Notes: generated by a model not told the origin, from the sequence alone. DNA of 64,000 bases from Numida meleagris (GCF_002078875.1 NC_034413.1:62973594-63037593), one strand, 5' to 3'. Shown: positions 1-13,800, counted from the first letter of the stretch. Program-made: numbers and translations.

Positions 1-2169
1 TTTGTTTCCTTCAGGCATCCTCAGCTGCCTCTCACTCAGCCTTTCTCGTTTTCATTCAAAGTCTCCTTTTCTCCCTTTTCATCCAGCAGTGTAATATGCC
101 ACAAAAACCCCTATCCTCCCGGCTCCACGTTGGTGATGGTGATCAGAGCGCCCATGAGCAAGAGGAGCTGGGAAAGGCATTGGCACGGTTGCACAAAATC
201 CCTGGCTGGCATTACAACCACTTTCTAAAAGGCTGCATATTTTCAATTTACTTTAAAGATGGCTATCATATTTTGCAATATTCCCTGTTTCTTCAATGGC
301 TGTATGTAAACGACAAGATTATCAGCTGCATAGGAGACGCTGGAGTTAGAGAAGCTGAAGGACTGGATGTAGAGCAGGGAGTTTTGTGTGTGTAATGGGA
401 AAAGGACAGCCAGACCCTTGGTCATCATACACCCCATGGAAATCAAAGGGAGATTTACAGCATGTGTATTTGTCCCTGAAAATACAAACACATGTAAATA
501 GATAAATGGGAGTGATAGCACAAAATAAAAACCCAACTACGATCATCTGAGCATTTGGGAAGAGTTAAAATTTCAGCTTATACTGTACTTTTCTGAATCA
601 CACAAAGGATAGTTACATCTCTTTCAGCAGAGTAAAACTCCAGATACAGGAACTGCTTTTGGCCTATCTCCATGAAGCATACTTAAGGATTTTCTCCTCT
701 GGTAAACATGTTTTTCCTACCACAGATATTTTGCCCCCACGCAGAAGACCTATCTGCCTTGCAAGGACTCTGTCACTGCAGCTATTTGCTTGTTTGTAAC
801 AAGATCATCTTTTAGCTGCTACCAAAAGCCTTTGTGCTAAATTCCAGTGTAATTACTTTCCCCTACATGCTGTGAGGACAGCCCTGTACACCATTCAGGC
901 CCAAGCCCATCTCCTGACCTTTGCAGCCAGGGCTGGTCCACATTGCTGGGAGCTGAGACACAAGTGCTGTACACACTTGCATGATGTACAGCCACACGGA
1001 GCAGACCCCATCAAAGAGCAGAGTTTGCCCCATTTGTAACGCTTTCTCTGCAGTCTGAAAGGTGGGGGCTGGCTGAGTGTTGTGGAGGCGTTGATAATTT
1101 GAAGTGTTAATTTAATAATTCTTGCAAGTAGTTGGGTTGTCCATGATCCAGTAAACACCCTCTGAGTTTGTGGCTGCTCCAAACCCATTGAAATCAGCAG
1201 GAGTCTCTCTGAACTATTGAATTACAGACTTTCCTCGGGGTTGTGTACAATGCCACAGACTTAATTACCATGTTCCTGGCTGGGATAAATATGCAAATGG
1301 ACTTTTCAGCTGGAGGGCCCCAAAATACAGGTTGGACACATGGCAACTAATGACTTGATTTGGGCTATATGCAAACATTTGCCAGCCGAAGGCCTGAGCC
1401 TATTCCCATGGAAGCAAAAGGCACAATTATTACCAGCTCCAGGGAGAGCAGGACTCGGATGCCTCCTTTAAATAGTGGCCAGCATTTCCATGCAGCTCAA
1501 ATCTGTCAGCTGCCTTTCCTCAGCCCTTCCTCCTTCTCCTCTCCCTGATCTACTCTGATAAGAAAACGTCGACAACACAGATTTTATCATAAATGCCGGA
1601 GATTTATGCACCCGCAGGTTTTACTGCTGCAGGGCAGGCCTCTTATTGCACACACAGCTCCAGACATACCCAATGCAGTGGTGTTTGAACAAAGAATCAG
1701 GAGCTGGAAATCAGCATCTTGAATTTCCTAATGCTCTCCTCGGTGTCCCCTGCCCAGCACCACTCTGTTATGGTGCTGAGCAGGAATTCTGGCTCTCTCA
1801 TTATCCAAGCCTCCTCATACGGCTGATGGTGAAGGGTGGGAGAAGACGTGGTCCTATAAATGCAGCACACTGACTCAGCTCAGTGGGGCTCCAGGGCCAG
1901 CTGCAAGCAGCCTTGTTCAATCAGCTTCTGTTATGGGATGAGTACATCTGCTGGAAATATGACGTCCCTAATTCACAATTCCCATACTGTGTTTATTTAC
2001 ATTTGTTCTATCTGTGACTTTTTTCTATCAAAGAGCTGCAGTTAATAAAGTATCATTCAGCCCTATGTTTTTGAGAACAGTTACGTCTAAAGATGCAAAC
2101 CATGATGCACATTGCTTGAGCAGTTTAATGTAGGATTTTTCATCAGTGCAAGAAAATCTGGAGTACGTG
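1..2169. other. Gene-free stretch, possible conserved enhancer inside
   Basis: No supported gene. Open frames are short and look like chance translations. The part at about 1,235-1,620 is the most structured: it has TTAATTA-type homeodomain sites, a perfect octamer ATGCAAAT at 1291-1298, a second ATGCAAAC near 1369, and phrases without repeats or low complexity, which together resemble vertebrate conserved non-coding elements. A CCTATAAATG motif near 1,853 followed by TGACTCAGC (AP-1/MAF-like) is noted but has no other promoter support. Confidence 0.3.
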
Positions 2170-2233
2170 CCAGGAGCTGGACACAATGATCCTTACAGGT
2201 CCCTCCCAACTTGGGTTATTCTATTATTCTATG
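2170..2233 (+). mobile_element. CR1 LINE, extreme 3' end fragment
   Basis: The stretch reads ACAATGATCCTTACAGGTCC, then TCCCAACTTGGGTTATTC, then a TATTATTCTATG tail. This matches the generic avian CR1 3' end (gatgatcctt-caggtcccttccaact followed by ATTCTATG-type repeats). Only about 60 bases remain, as expected of a 5'-truncated CR1 insertion. The orientation is + because the terminal ATTCT repeats lie at the right end. No coding part is left. Confidence 0.75.
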
Positions 2234-2776
2234 TGCAAGAAAGATTTTTGTACTAACTTCTCCTTGAGGGCCACCGCAGCCATGCACAGACCTTGGCAAA
2301 GCAGCACAAGCAATTAGAAAATGCCACATTTCTGTTATGTAAGGTGTAGCACTGTGGTTTAAAACAACCCATTTTGTGCTATATTTGGTATCTTATTTTT
2401 CCATCTACCCACTATCAAACATTAAGCCTTTGTATGTCAGAAAAATAACCTGTACTTGGGTAACAGAATGTAAAGATGAACAATACTATTTTTAGTACAA
2501 AATGAAATATCTCTGGTCTGTTTGACTAGAAACTTAAAGGTGACAGGATTTTGGTGGTTCTGTTCCATTCATTCCAGCAAACAGATAATTAACTGAGAAT
2601 AATAAAAAATAGAATATTTGTAAGTTGCCATTTAAATTACTCCAATTTGTGTTAGCAAAGATATCTAAAATGGAGATTTGAAAATGTGACGGCAACAATA
2701 TTACAGCAACAATGCAGCACTCGTTCCAAAGAAATCACAAAACCTTATTGCAGTATTTGACACTGCAAAAATACCC

Positions 2777-2822
2777 TATAAAAGGAGAAAGAGAGGCTCG
2801 GCGGGGAGAGCAGCAGACAGTA
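2777..2822 (+). promoter_or_regulatory. Isolated TATA-type core promoter motif
   Basis: TATAAAAGG lies at 2777-2785. A short GC-richer purine segment (GAGGCTCGGCGGGGAGAG) begins about 15 bases downstream of it, where a transcription start would be expected, and an ATG follows at 2822 that opens only an 11-codon frame. The local GC rise stands out from the AT-rich flanks. No CpG island, coding exon or clear splice donor follows, so this may be chance or the start of a non-coding transcript. Confidence 0.2.
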
Positions 2823-4304
2823 TGAAGGAATCAGGAAAAACAACTAACCTCTATTAATTCCACTTTTTTTTTTGAGTATTTGTATATATATGTTTACTCC
2901 AAAGCAGCACACAACACTAGTCAGACAAACAGGGGTACCAATAAGCAGAGGTGGATGACGAGTGAAGGATAATTTGAGACATACAGAGATAAAAAGAAAC
3001 GTACAGTCCAAGCACAAAGAAATAATGTGCATGTATGTGTCCATGAGAGTATTAGTATAAGGACAGAATTTTAGATGATTGTAGGAGAATCATGTAGTTT
3101 ATACCCAGTTGATCAGAAGACCAGAAGAGGAAATCTCAAGCTAGCTGGTGTTAGTGGAAGTTCAGTTTAGTTTTGTGAAGTTACTGAGGACAGTACAGGA
3201 TGCCTGCCATGCATTAGCCTGTTTGGATGAAGATTCACAGCAGGTTGCTTTAGTATATTGGTGTCCTCTGCAAATCATCTGGACAGCTGGGACCATGAAA
3301 TTTACCCAGATCCCAAAAAAATTGACCCTCACCAAACCTCAGTGCCCTCTAAGGCCATATGTGCAGACCACTTCACATTTTGCACTTGTTTTGCCGCTGT
3401 GGAATGACAAAAATGCTCTTGTCAAGTGGACATGAGATTTTCAGGTCCTTCCACACAGAAAACATGTCAGCAGAACTTGTCAGATGTTTTTAAACTGCAG
3501 CGTTAGAGACACATTTTCCCTTTGTTTTCAGTTTCATCTTCTGTACTTTGAAGCAAATAAATAAATAAAAGGGAAAATCCTATTTGACTCAATTTCGCGT
3601 TTCTGATCCAAGTATAATCCCATCAGTTTGGTTCCATCATTTGTAGTAAACTATTCGCTAATCTAAGACAGGTGCCCCTGGGTGTTAACATTTAGTCTTC
3701 CAGTAGAAAAGTGGGTGCAAAGTCAAACCACATGTTCTACTTAAAAATGTGAGGTGTGATTAGGCAAGGTCTTTAAAATGTGCGCTCAGACACACACACA
3801 TGCACACAGGGTTTGCAGGGAAAAGATGATGACACTTGCAGGCTGTACTGTGCAGTTATGGTCTGCGCTTAACTCTTTGCCAGGTGGATCGTTCTGTAGA
3901 AATCTGAGGGGCAAAAGGTTATGTAGAGCTCATTACTGTGGACAGCTTTTAAAACAGAAGTGGTAATATGGACATTCCTAGGATGATGTGTTTCATTAAT
4001 ATTTCCCCACTGCGAGAACGTGCAAAGAGCCTCGCTCAAAGGAAAGCCTTACAGCGTGTTAGTGATATCTGCTGGACTAGTAGATTAGCTATGGATGGCT
4101 TCACATACCCAGTTACAAATATGTACACATACATTTTCATTTTTATGAACAGTCTCCGATCTGTTGAATTGTATTGACAGGAGGAAAAGGTCTAGGAAAA
4201 GTTTGCTGACTCTCTACGAGTTGCTTTTAATGTCACCTCAAATTGAAAAGAGCACTTATGAATGCCTAAAACACGGAGTGAAAACTGCAGAAAGCCAGAA
4301 ATTC
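2823..4304. other. Gene-free stretch
   Basis: AT-rich sequence with an 11-base T run near 2864 and a short (AAAT)n run near 3554-3569. Nothing else is recognisable. Confidence 0.5.
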
Positions 4305-4373
4305 AAGGCCTAAATTCAGTGCATTCTTGCTTACTTTTGTAAAATTGACTTCCAAAGTACTGAATTTTGCCTT
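4305..4373. repeat. Short inverted-repeat element, MITE-like relic
   Basis: The left end AAGGCCTAAATTCAGT (4305-4320) is nearly the reverse complement of the right end ACTGAATTTTGCCTT (4359-4373), enclosing about 38 bases. The 'ggccaaattc' style of ends resembles old terminal-inverted-repeat elements common in bird and turtle genomes. I infer a decayed MITE copy. The family name is not certain and target-site duplications are not obvious. Confidence 0.35.
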
Positions 4374-7300
4374 TTTTTCAGAAGAGGATCAAAGCAAGGT
4401 GACACTGCCTGAGTTAGAGAATAGTAATGATTCAAGGTCAACATATCACAGTGCATCTGTGACATGAGCCTGTTTCCAAAATACAAAGGGATGGACTACT
4501 CTTGTGTTTGAATTAATTACTGAACACTGTACATCATTATTTGGAGAGGCACAGCACAGGAGACATAAGCTACAATTTCTGTAAGAATGCATCTGAGGCT
4601 TAAGTGGGAAATGTTTTCAAAGAAGGTAGGAAATCAGATCTTTTAAAAATTGGAAACAGTTATTGTAGTGCTGCTAGTAGCTTTAAAGTCTGAACCATCA
4701 TAGATCTAAACGTCTTCAAACGTTGGCAAAAGAGCAGTGGATAATTAACGATGCGGTATTTCAACAGAGATGTTCACATCGTCCGTTATTTGAGGATTAC
4801 AGCATTCCAGGGAAATGGATAGCTTATCTCCATTCAACAAACAAGAAGACAGGGAATTTCCATGACTCACCTACAGCCATACAGCCTCGTGGTGACATCG
4901 CCACGGGTAGAGCTGCTTTGTGTCTACCTCTACAAATTCTAGGCACAATATGAATGATTAGCAGCACATTGGAGGCCTTCAAGTGCTGAATTATTTACAC
5001 CTGTGCTTGAAGCTTTGTTTCAGAATAAAGCTATTAAAATTTAAATGTTGTCTCACTCCACAAAAGTGTGTACCAGATCTATAGTCTGTAAGTGCAAGGA
5101 GAAACTTCACTTCTTTGTGAAGTCAAGCACATGCTCTCATTCTGTTTCATTACAAAACAAGAGAGAGTTTGATCTAGGAAAGGAGATGAAGATGTTTTTT
5201 AACAGCTGTGAATAGCAGTATCCTTTAGGAATAACAAAAGATATTAAAAATGGAAGATTTCAATGAGATTATACCAGATGTAGCATGTCAGTAATATGCT
5301 TCTGAAAAGCTTTACAGGTGAGTGTAGAAAGTAAAATAAAATTGTTAAATCAAAACTGTGAAATGAAAATTGACTAAAACTGATCTTTTTCAGTTTATTG
5401 TTCCAAACCTGAAAAACATCTACCAGAAAGTCAAGCTGTCTCACGAAATTCAAATGTAGGCATCATTACTTATCCATCCTCACTATGCACACTGAAGACC
5501 TTGGAGCACCTCTGCTTGCCAAAATAAAGGTTTCTCCCTCCCTAAACGGGGAGGCTGCAGTGCAGCTTCCCTCTGCTGCCCTGAGATGCAGTGGGGTGGC
5601 CCACAGGGCTCCCCAACAGAGAATTTCACTCTGAGAGTGTCAACGAAGCCCAAGCAAGTCCTATGAAATATGAATCTTTTACAGATGGGTGTTTCTCTTC
5701 CAAGCACGGATTCAGATTTTCACCCCTCTCCTCCTATCATATGTTGCTTGTTTCAGTGGCTGGCAGGAGGGAGGCGGAGAGGAACTAACAACATGTGTGC
5801 CTATCATCACCCTGACCACTGCACTTGTATGTCTAACGTGCTCCCCTTTGTTTTGACTGCTTTTTGTCTTTATCCTGCTTGATCCTGTGAGCACTTACGT
5901 GTGTACAGCTGAACTACTCACGAGAGTAAAGCCGCAAACATAATGCATGGAGCCCTTTGGATGTTTCTTTGAAAGAAATTTGCCCTGCAATTAGGCTGAT
6001 GCAAAAACAACAGAAGCGCCTTGCCCTCCTCAAGATGCAACAAAACCATCCCTCTTCCTTTTAACATATCAATACAGGAGATACCCTCCAGGCACGCAAA
6101 GGTTTTGGAGGCAGGGTAGAAAGGAAGAAGGAGAAAACACGTGAAAGAGCAGAGTTTGGAGACATTCTCTATCTTGCAGCTTTCAGGCTTTCTATCACCC
6201 AAAACTGCAGAGGGAGGGAAGTGGCTCTCCAGGTGGCTGGTGCCTATTCTGGGAAAAAGGGTGCAAAACGCACAGGAGCAACTCGCATCAGATTTTCCCT
6301 CTTGGACAAGGGAGCACAGCTTATTCCAAGACCCCCAACAAAGAGAAGGCAGCTGAGTACAACTGTGTGACACCCATCATGATCGGATCCGTGAGATAGC
6401 ACAAGAAATGTTAAAATGAGGCTAGTATCTATTTAATTGACACAAGATTGATGTAATCCTCTGTTACACCCTAGTTTAAAAAGCAGTCCATCAGACACGC
6501 CCTCTAAAAATAAATGTACAACATTTTCTGGAGAAGTTTGCACTGAGGCTGAAGAAGCCTTTTCTTATGCATTACAATTAATCATCTGGATTACTAAAAA
6601 TCTCCCAACTGATTTAGTTTGCATAAAAATATTGAGTTTTGTCCTGAAGTATTTCATCAAAAAAGTGAAACGAAATGACTGTTGGAAAAATAAACACTCA
6701 GAGTCAAGAGCCCTAGATTTCATTTTAATTTCTCCAAATAAATCTAACTACAGTTCAGATGACCATTAACAAACTCATGGTTCCCCGTCCTGATTTACTT
6801 TTCCTCTATAGTTTACTGCAAAATAATATCAGACTGCTCTCAAGCACCTTTCAGGGAAGAACTAGGAGACCTCGACTGATGTACTCAGTAGGAAATATTT
6901 AATTGGCCAGATGGGTTGGGTTCATGACAGAAAACACAAGATCTGGGTTATTCAAATGACACACATTTTAGTAAAATCTAACATGGATTGTATGCACAGG
7001 AGAAAGAGGCCTAGATTACTTTTTCAGAATGTATCAAAAAAAGCCTTCAAAGACACAAACTAATTAATCAAACCTAAGCTTTCAGTGCAGACCCATAGCT
7101 GAGATGTCAGCAAGATCATTGGTTGGTGAGAGGGAGGATGACGAGATATGGAGTTGGAATTACTTCAGGGGGCAATAACCCAAGGACTTGCATCCCCTGG
7201 AAACAGCAAGGTGATTCTGGATGTCTACCTACACAGGCGCCAACAGTTTTGTCCCTGAGCCCTTCAGGAGCTGAATTAAGTGTGGGGTGAACACATAGAA

Positions 7301-7817
7301 ACTAGAAGGGAAGCAGAGGACTTGTGTCCCAGCTGTTCTTGTGATTAGACCAGGAATACTTTATTGCCTGAGGGACTGAAACTGAAGCATAATACCCACA
7401 GCTGTCCTTCCTGTGCATCAGCTTAGAGAGAGAAACAGAACTGGCTGAAGGATTCAACCATCTAGGGCTAACATTTATATGTACTGGTTAGCAAGCTGTT
7501 GGCAGACACGTAGAAGAAATGTGTGTTCATCTTTAAATGAAAAAAATGGACTGCTGTGGGTTGTCAGCATGCTTTCAAGAAGCCATCCCTAATGTGCTGC
7601 CCCTGGTGTCAGGCTGAGCTGGCCCAGCGTTTTGACTTCACAGACAGCTCAGCTGTGGAAGCCCACAGCCAAAACCACAGGGTTCTTGCTCCGTGTCTGT
7701 TACATAAAGACCTGGTTCCTATATCACTATAAATGCAAATGATTGTGAGAGGATACTCAGTGAGGTTCAGTAATAATTCAAATCGCAAATCCTTTTGCCA
7801 TGCAACTCATATTACAC
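4374..7817. other. Gene-free stretch
   Basis: No supported gene. A strong isolated splice donor motif, CAG|GTGAGTG, occurs at 5317/5318 on the + strand without a convincing acceptor upstream. A 151-codon open frame on the - strand (5918-6373) lies in GC-richer sequence; its product is rich in Cys, Ser, Leu and Phe without recognisable domains and is best read as chance. A CTTCAGGGGGCAA motif lies at 7163-7175. Confidence 0.4.
7163..7175 (+). promoter_or_regulatory. Possible CTCF-like core motif
   Basis: CTTCAGGGGGCAA contains the CAGGGGGCA part of the vertebrate CTCF core (roughly CCASYAGRKGGCR) but lacks the left CCA. Matches of this quality arise by chance in tens of kilobases, so the call is tentative. 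Confidence 0.15.
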
Positions 7818-7835
7818 TTTTTTTTTTTTTTTTTT
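7818..7835. repeat. Poly(T) run, 18 bases
   Basis: Eighteen consecutive T. It could be the poly(A) tail of a minus-strand retrocopy, but the sequence to the left has no recognisable gene and no polyadenylation signal was identified, so simple slippage is as likely. Confidence 0.85.
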
Positions 7836-10800
7836 AATGGAAGCCCTTCTTCCTCTCCAGAAGGCATTACATTGTTATTCATATTTCAGATGAAAAGATT
7901 CAGGAAGAGTATTAAAAGACAGACAGCGATAACAAGATAGATTCAAGGCTTGTGAATGTGCCTCGCTCCCACTGTAGCAAGGTGCTCCTGCTCCAGAAAT
8001 ACAAAAAGGAAGTCAACGGAACAGCATGAAAATGGAATTAAACATGGAATTACAAAGATCAACCTCTGAAAGTACGATAGCATTTTAAAAGGAAGAGTGT
8101 GTAATTGCAACAAACACAGCTGAAGGCAAGAATTAGCACCATACGCATAATCACATAAATCAGGATAAATGAAGTTGGTAGAATTACACACGATGGCTTT
8201 TGCTCTGAAGAACAGGGAACTAGATAAACAAGGAGGTCTTTCTTGGGCTTAGCACAGATCGCTATACCGAGTGGCAACACTTCTTGTGCTTTTTAAATGC
8301 ATTACTTAAGAAAATAATCATGATACAAGAATCAGAACTACTGAAACTCCAGCTACGTAGCTCTGCTGGTAACCATCAACGTACGCAGGTGCAAGGGGAG
8401 GCATATTACTCTTAAACAGCTCATTCATTTTAAGTCTCAGTTCATTTGCTACTGAAAATATGAAAGCAGTACACTGGAGAGAAAAGCTCTGCTAATGTGT
8501 GTATCCCAGCTCTCCAACAAGCAGACTTCTTTTGAAAGCTTATTCATGTGGTTTGAAAGGCAGTGAAGTTTTAGCTTGGATTCTTCATTAATAGCATGCT
8601 GTTTTTTTAACATGTGCTAGTTCATTTATTCCTCAAAAAACGTGTATTTTTTTGTAGCTTTTGATCCTGAATTTGACCTAATGAATCCAGAAGTGTTAAA
8701 GAAATATGAGTTCAGCCATTAATTTAAAAATGGAGACTTCAGCAAATTCAGTGAGAAGCTGACATACTCAGAAGCGATTCTCTGCCAGAGGAGGAACAGA
8801 GCTCCCCAAATAAAGTGTGCCAAGGTCTACACTAAGCAAGTAGCATCATGCTATAGGAGAAGGTGAGCGAAGAGAAAGAGTTGGTTGTTGGTCCATAGCA
8901 AGGTCTCAGAGGTTTTGCTTTGGACCACCTCTGGGAGTTGAGCACCCACCAGCACTGGAATGTAGCAGCAGCTGCTGCTATCTCCTGGATTTCATCCTTC
9001 TAGGGACTCCAATGCTACCAACAGCAAGGGAGGGCAAACAAGATTCGATTCTAAAGTGTGCCCCAGATCAAATTTAAAATGCTGCCTGGAGAGAACTCAA
9101 GATGCATTTCTTTCACTTGGAAGTTACAGGTGATGAAGAGTTGGGAAGATGAAGACCATTTAGGTAGGAACATTATAGTGATGTTTCTTCTACGTGGCTA
9201 CTGAGAAATGACTTAACAAGAGGAAAAGGTGCGAAAAGCATGGCTTAAAGGGAAAGCTCTATTGATAGGGACAACTCCAAACTGGTTTGGCTTAGGTGAG
9301 GTCTCTTCCATTTGCCAAAGAATGGTTCTTATCCAGGAATCTGCTTTTTATAAGGACAATATCACTATCTCAGAAAGTTCTATTCTGGAAGAGTACAAGT
9401 TTCACGCTCATTAACTAAATCATGACAACTTTTTAAGCCTACCATTGCTTCTTCAGAACAAACTGCCTACAACACTATTAATGCTTTCTTTCAGCTCTGT
9501 GACCTTAATAAGAATTGAGATATTGCTCCTGTAAAGATAAATGCTGAAACCCAGCTTACCCAGCCTCTAACATCTTTCAGCAGTCAACTACTTCAGGCAA
9601 TAGGGAAAAAGGCTCCTTCTGACACAGTGCACTGGGGTTGGCGGTGGCTGGGGTTGTTAGAGGAGTTCCCTCCATGTCTTGCTTTCCCTCCACTGTACAA
9701 TTGTCAGAAATAAAAAGAGGGGAAAAAAAAGAAAGAAAAGACACAGGAGTACAGAGATAAGAGGCAGAGCTCAGCTTTTCTTTGATCTCACTGGTGCAGG
9801 CAGAGCAGATCAAAGTGAAGAAGCATAACAGAAAGCACGTGAGAATAGCATGCCTGCAAGAGGTTGTCACACAGGGTCTTGGCTCTACATTTTGAGAACG
9901 TAGTGACCTGAGGAGCACTGACCTCATCTCTGTGAGATAGCTGTGGTGGGCTGCCAGAACAGGTCGTCATAGAGAATAGAAAAGTTTGCCCTGGCAAACC
10001 TTCCAGCTACATGGTACGGACCAAGAGTGAGCAGGATCTTCGCTGCAAGTCTGCAACAGAATTATGCTCAATTTACATGGGTGTAATTCAAACCAGGCCC
10101 ATGCTTGGAGGGTTTTGCTAGAATACAAATATCCAATCATTATGCTGGACAAGCCACTTGTAGCAACAAAGCTCCACTTTCAATACAGTAACTTTTCTCA
10201 GCCCCACTGAATGAAGTGAAAATGGCAATAAGTATTTTTACCTGTTTACCTGCAACCACATTGAAAGCTTTTGCTCATGCCAGTCACAGATCATACCTCA
10301 TTCTACCCTTGAATGACACAATTATGCCAGAAAAGTCAGCTGTGCAGGCTTAGAAGGGAAAATGTGGTTCCATTTTATCACATTGGAGTTTTCTCATTAA
10401 ACTTATTTGGACTGGGATTAGGCTATTAGAGAAAATTTAACCCCAAATGATTGGAATGGAGAGGAAGCCAAATTAAAATATTCTCATATGTTACAAAGGA
10501 AACAGCCCCCAAAGAAATTATAGAAAATATGAAAATGTATAGATTTATATGGGGTAAGGAGGTAAAACCATAGGAATAATTCAATAAGCTATCCCAGTCA
10601 AAATAGCATGACCTGAAACAAAAAAAAAAATAAAAGACATCTTTTAAAAATTTTTTTGAAGTACTTTCCCTGCTCAGATAATGCTTCTTTTATTGGAACT
10701 AGGAACTATACTGTTCATCTTTAATAATCCACAAGATCAAGTCAATTGGCTTGTTTTAAGGTAGCGTAGCCTAGGTTTTAACAAGACATTATTACTACAT

Positions 10801-13800
10801 ATAAATGAGATTAAAGATGAAAATGATGTTATTACACCTGAATTAAACATATATACAGGGTTATATTGAATAAATGAGTAATCAGCATGGGATTTATTGC
10901 AATTCTTAACTCTTAAGTACATATATGACTCCAGAATCCTTGATTGTTTAGTGTTTTGCCATTAATTTCATTAACACCTTTAAAAATCCTATTTTCCCTC
11001 AAATTTTTGTCTGAATTGAATGTTGTACGTGTTTATAGATGCTGCATACTCTTTAGACTGGGTAATACACACTTGGAAGAACGTGGATTAAGAAGTTAAG
11101 ACAGTACTGTAGACATATATCTTTCTTAAAGCCCAAGGACAGCCATTCTGTTCTAACCATAGCCAGGGTAGCCAGAGTTCTGGGTACTGCAAGGAGCCCG
11201 GGGGCATGTCTGCTTCAGGCACTCATTGTTTCCCTCATCATCCCAAGCTTTCACTCTCTTTCTCCTCTCTGCCTTTCTTCCATGCATTGGTGCTTTCTTT
11301 TGATGGCTCCTCTTTTTTTTTTTAAAGCTTCTCCTAAACTCTTTAATCTTATTTCCTCTAGTCTGTTTTTATGTCACCCCTTTTCTCTGCTTCTCCATAA
11401 CAGCTCCCATCTCCTCACACTATCGTAATCCTCTCTTAGCTTAGCTATTTTTCCCAGGTTCCCCAAATTTGTAACATTGTCCTATTTCTAATTTAACAAT
11501 CCTATCTTCTCACCAATGCACTGGACGAATCTTTGTCTACCCATCAACTCCTAAATTATTTCTGTTAGTAGCCTGTAAGTACACGACGTAGACCAGACCA
11601 GCCAAAACTGTGACAAAACTATAGATTCACCCTCAGAGGTAAAGTAATAAACCTCCATATTCATCCCTTTCACACTCCTGTAACACAAGCACGCTAATTT
11701 CACCTTTTATCTTTATCCTGCTGCTTGGTTTTACTCCTTGTAACGATCTCCTTAAACAATCACCATTTAAGGCAACTCAGTTTCAACATTCCCCCCCGCT
11801 CCCATCCAGCATTTCAGTATATGGATAGACTTGAATTTCCTCTATTCAGAGAATGTAATACAAAAATAGATGGTTTATGTCCACTCTGCAGAACTGTTGA
11901 GATATTGCACCTTGTGTTTGATGTCCAGGTGACATAGAAGATTGAAGTGGAGCAAAAAATGAGCCCAGCACAGGATTAACCTCTCTTGGGTTCTATTCTC
12001 AAGGTCACATCAAATTAGCAGGAAACACCAATCATTTTGTTCACATTCCAGCTCTAAATCTCATTAAGCCAAGGTTTGGCAAGTGGTCAATAGGGTCTCC
12101 AACTTCTGTGCTGCTGATGCTGTTTTCTTGTATTTGGACACCAGAACCATGGCGCATGTAGGCTGGACTCCCAGATAGCGTCTGCTGCTCTTGGACTTCA
12201 GGCTGCTTAACATTTCAGCTGAAGCATCTTCTGGATGAAGAAGTTAATTCTTACTCCTATTGAAATGAAAAATACTGCTAACTGAGACAACATATTGGTC
12301 AAATAGGAAAAAAAAAGCAGAGCCGGAAAGAAATAAATCCAAGCTGCAGAAGTTTTGTGTATTATGGAGCTGTTTAGACACTGTGTTGATTTTTCAAAGA
12401 GTATAAACTAGCAGCCCTTTTGGCTTTGAAATGTTTTAAGTAGCTTTTTATATGACAGTGCCATGAGATATTCATTTGTCTGCAGCAGGCTGAAGGAAGG
12501 AATGACTGGATCTCCCAGACAGGAAGATATAAACAGACCTTGAAGAGGTCAGATGAATTCATGTTTCATAACAGCCAGAAGGGAGCACTTGGAGAGAGGT
12601 TAAAGCTGGTTAAGCATTTTTCCCTATGGATCCAGAGCAGAAGTTTAAGCCTCACTCCAGGTTTGTGTCAAAGGTTTCCCCAATCAACACAGATGTAAAT
12701 GGCTATTCCGTACTTCAACCGGGAAGGCGAAGGCAGGTGGACATGGCACTTGCTGTATCACTGCTTGTGTGCTGTTGGTGACGGAGAGCTGACTTTCTGG
12801 TCTCATAGGATTGTGCTGATATTTAGCACTGGTGCTATTAGTCAGAGCCCTAAGAGACTGCTACACTTGTACACATGGGTACCTTAGCAACACAAAGGGC
12901 ATATGATACTGTGAAGCCCAATGGATATTTCTCATGGCTAGGGAGTGTTTCTCTGGTGCATATTTTAATCAGTTCAGGCCAATGAGTGATGAAATAATGT
13001 TTTCATGGAATTTATTGCAGGTTGGAAAAGAAAAGACAGTCAACGAGGGACTGCCAATACTTGTAACAAATCAAATCCACATTTTGGCTTAACATATTTA
13101 AATATTTATGAATAATAGGTTTCTGCCTCTTAGCTCTAGAAGAGGTTTCTAAAGAGCAAGAAAAAATGAAATTGTCTTATAATACCAGCAAACAATTGTA
13201 ACAAATCTTGTCTTGCGTAAATATACTCTTTGTTTTGCTTCCTGGGTCTGCTTCAGAGTTTTACCAACATAGAGGTTTTAGCCATGAAGCAGAAAATACA
13301 GACTATTTTGTGGTAGGAAACATGCTAAAGGCAAGCAGCTGTGGCAATTTCAAACTATTTTCAAATACAGTCATTTTGCTGCTGTATGTGCAGTTCAACA
13401 CGTTTGACAATTTAAAGTTCCCTGCTCAACTGACTATGCAATTTGTTTCCCTCACAGCAGTAGCAGTGTGCTGGAAGCCACCTATTGCACTGCATCCAAA
13501 ACAAAGCACTACCAAAGATTCAGCCTGGGAGAAGAAATGAATTCCTCCTTGCGCAAATTTATCCTGAAAGTCATAGGTTGCCTAACCAAACCTGCTAATT
13601 ATTACCTCTGCCTGGTTTTCACTTTGATAGTGCTTATCTGGTTCAAACTACTGCGAAGTTCAGTAGCGGTACAGTGGCTGATAAACTTGTAAAAGTGTAC
13701 ACCAAATTTGGTAAAAAAAATAAAATACATTAGATTCATTGATACGTTCCCTGCATCTGCAGTCCTTATGTTTGTGTTAAAAGTGGACTTCAGGCTAAAA

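Noticed and set aside
5918..6373. 151-codon minus-strand open frame
   Set aside because: The composition is Cys/Ser/Leu/Phe-rich with no domain, and there is no clear splice or promoter context. Frames of this length are expected by chance in GC-richer patches.
7841..7935. Weak MIR-like phrase (TTATTCATATTTCAGATGAAAA)
   Set aside because: Too few core words in order; could be chance in AT-rich DNA.
8789..8862. 74-nt segment between a CCAG acceptor and an AAG|GTGAGC donor, open in one frame
   Set aside because: The acceptor tract is only moderate and segments of this quality are expected several times per strand in 64 kb.
13208..13540. 110-codon plus-strand frame with a good acceptor before 13,256
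   Set aside because: No acceptable donor in the following 150 bases, and the remaining frame is of chance type.
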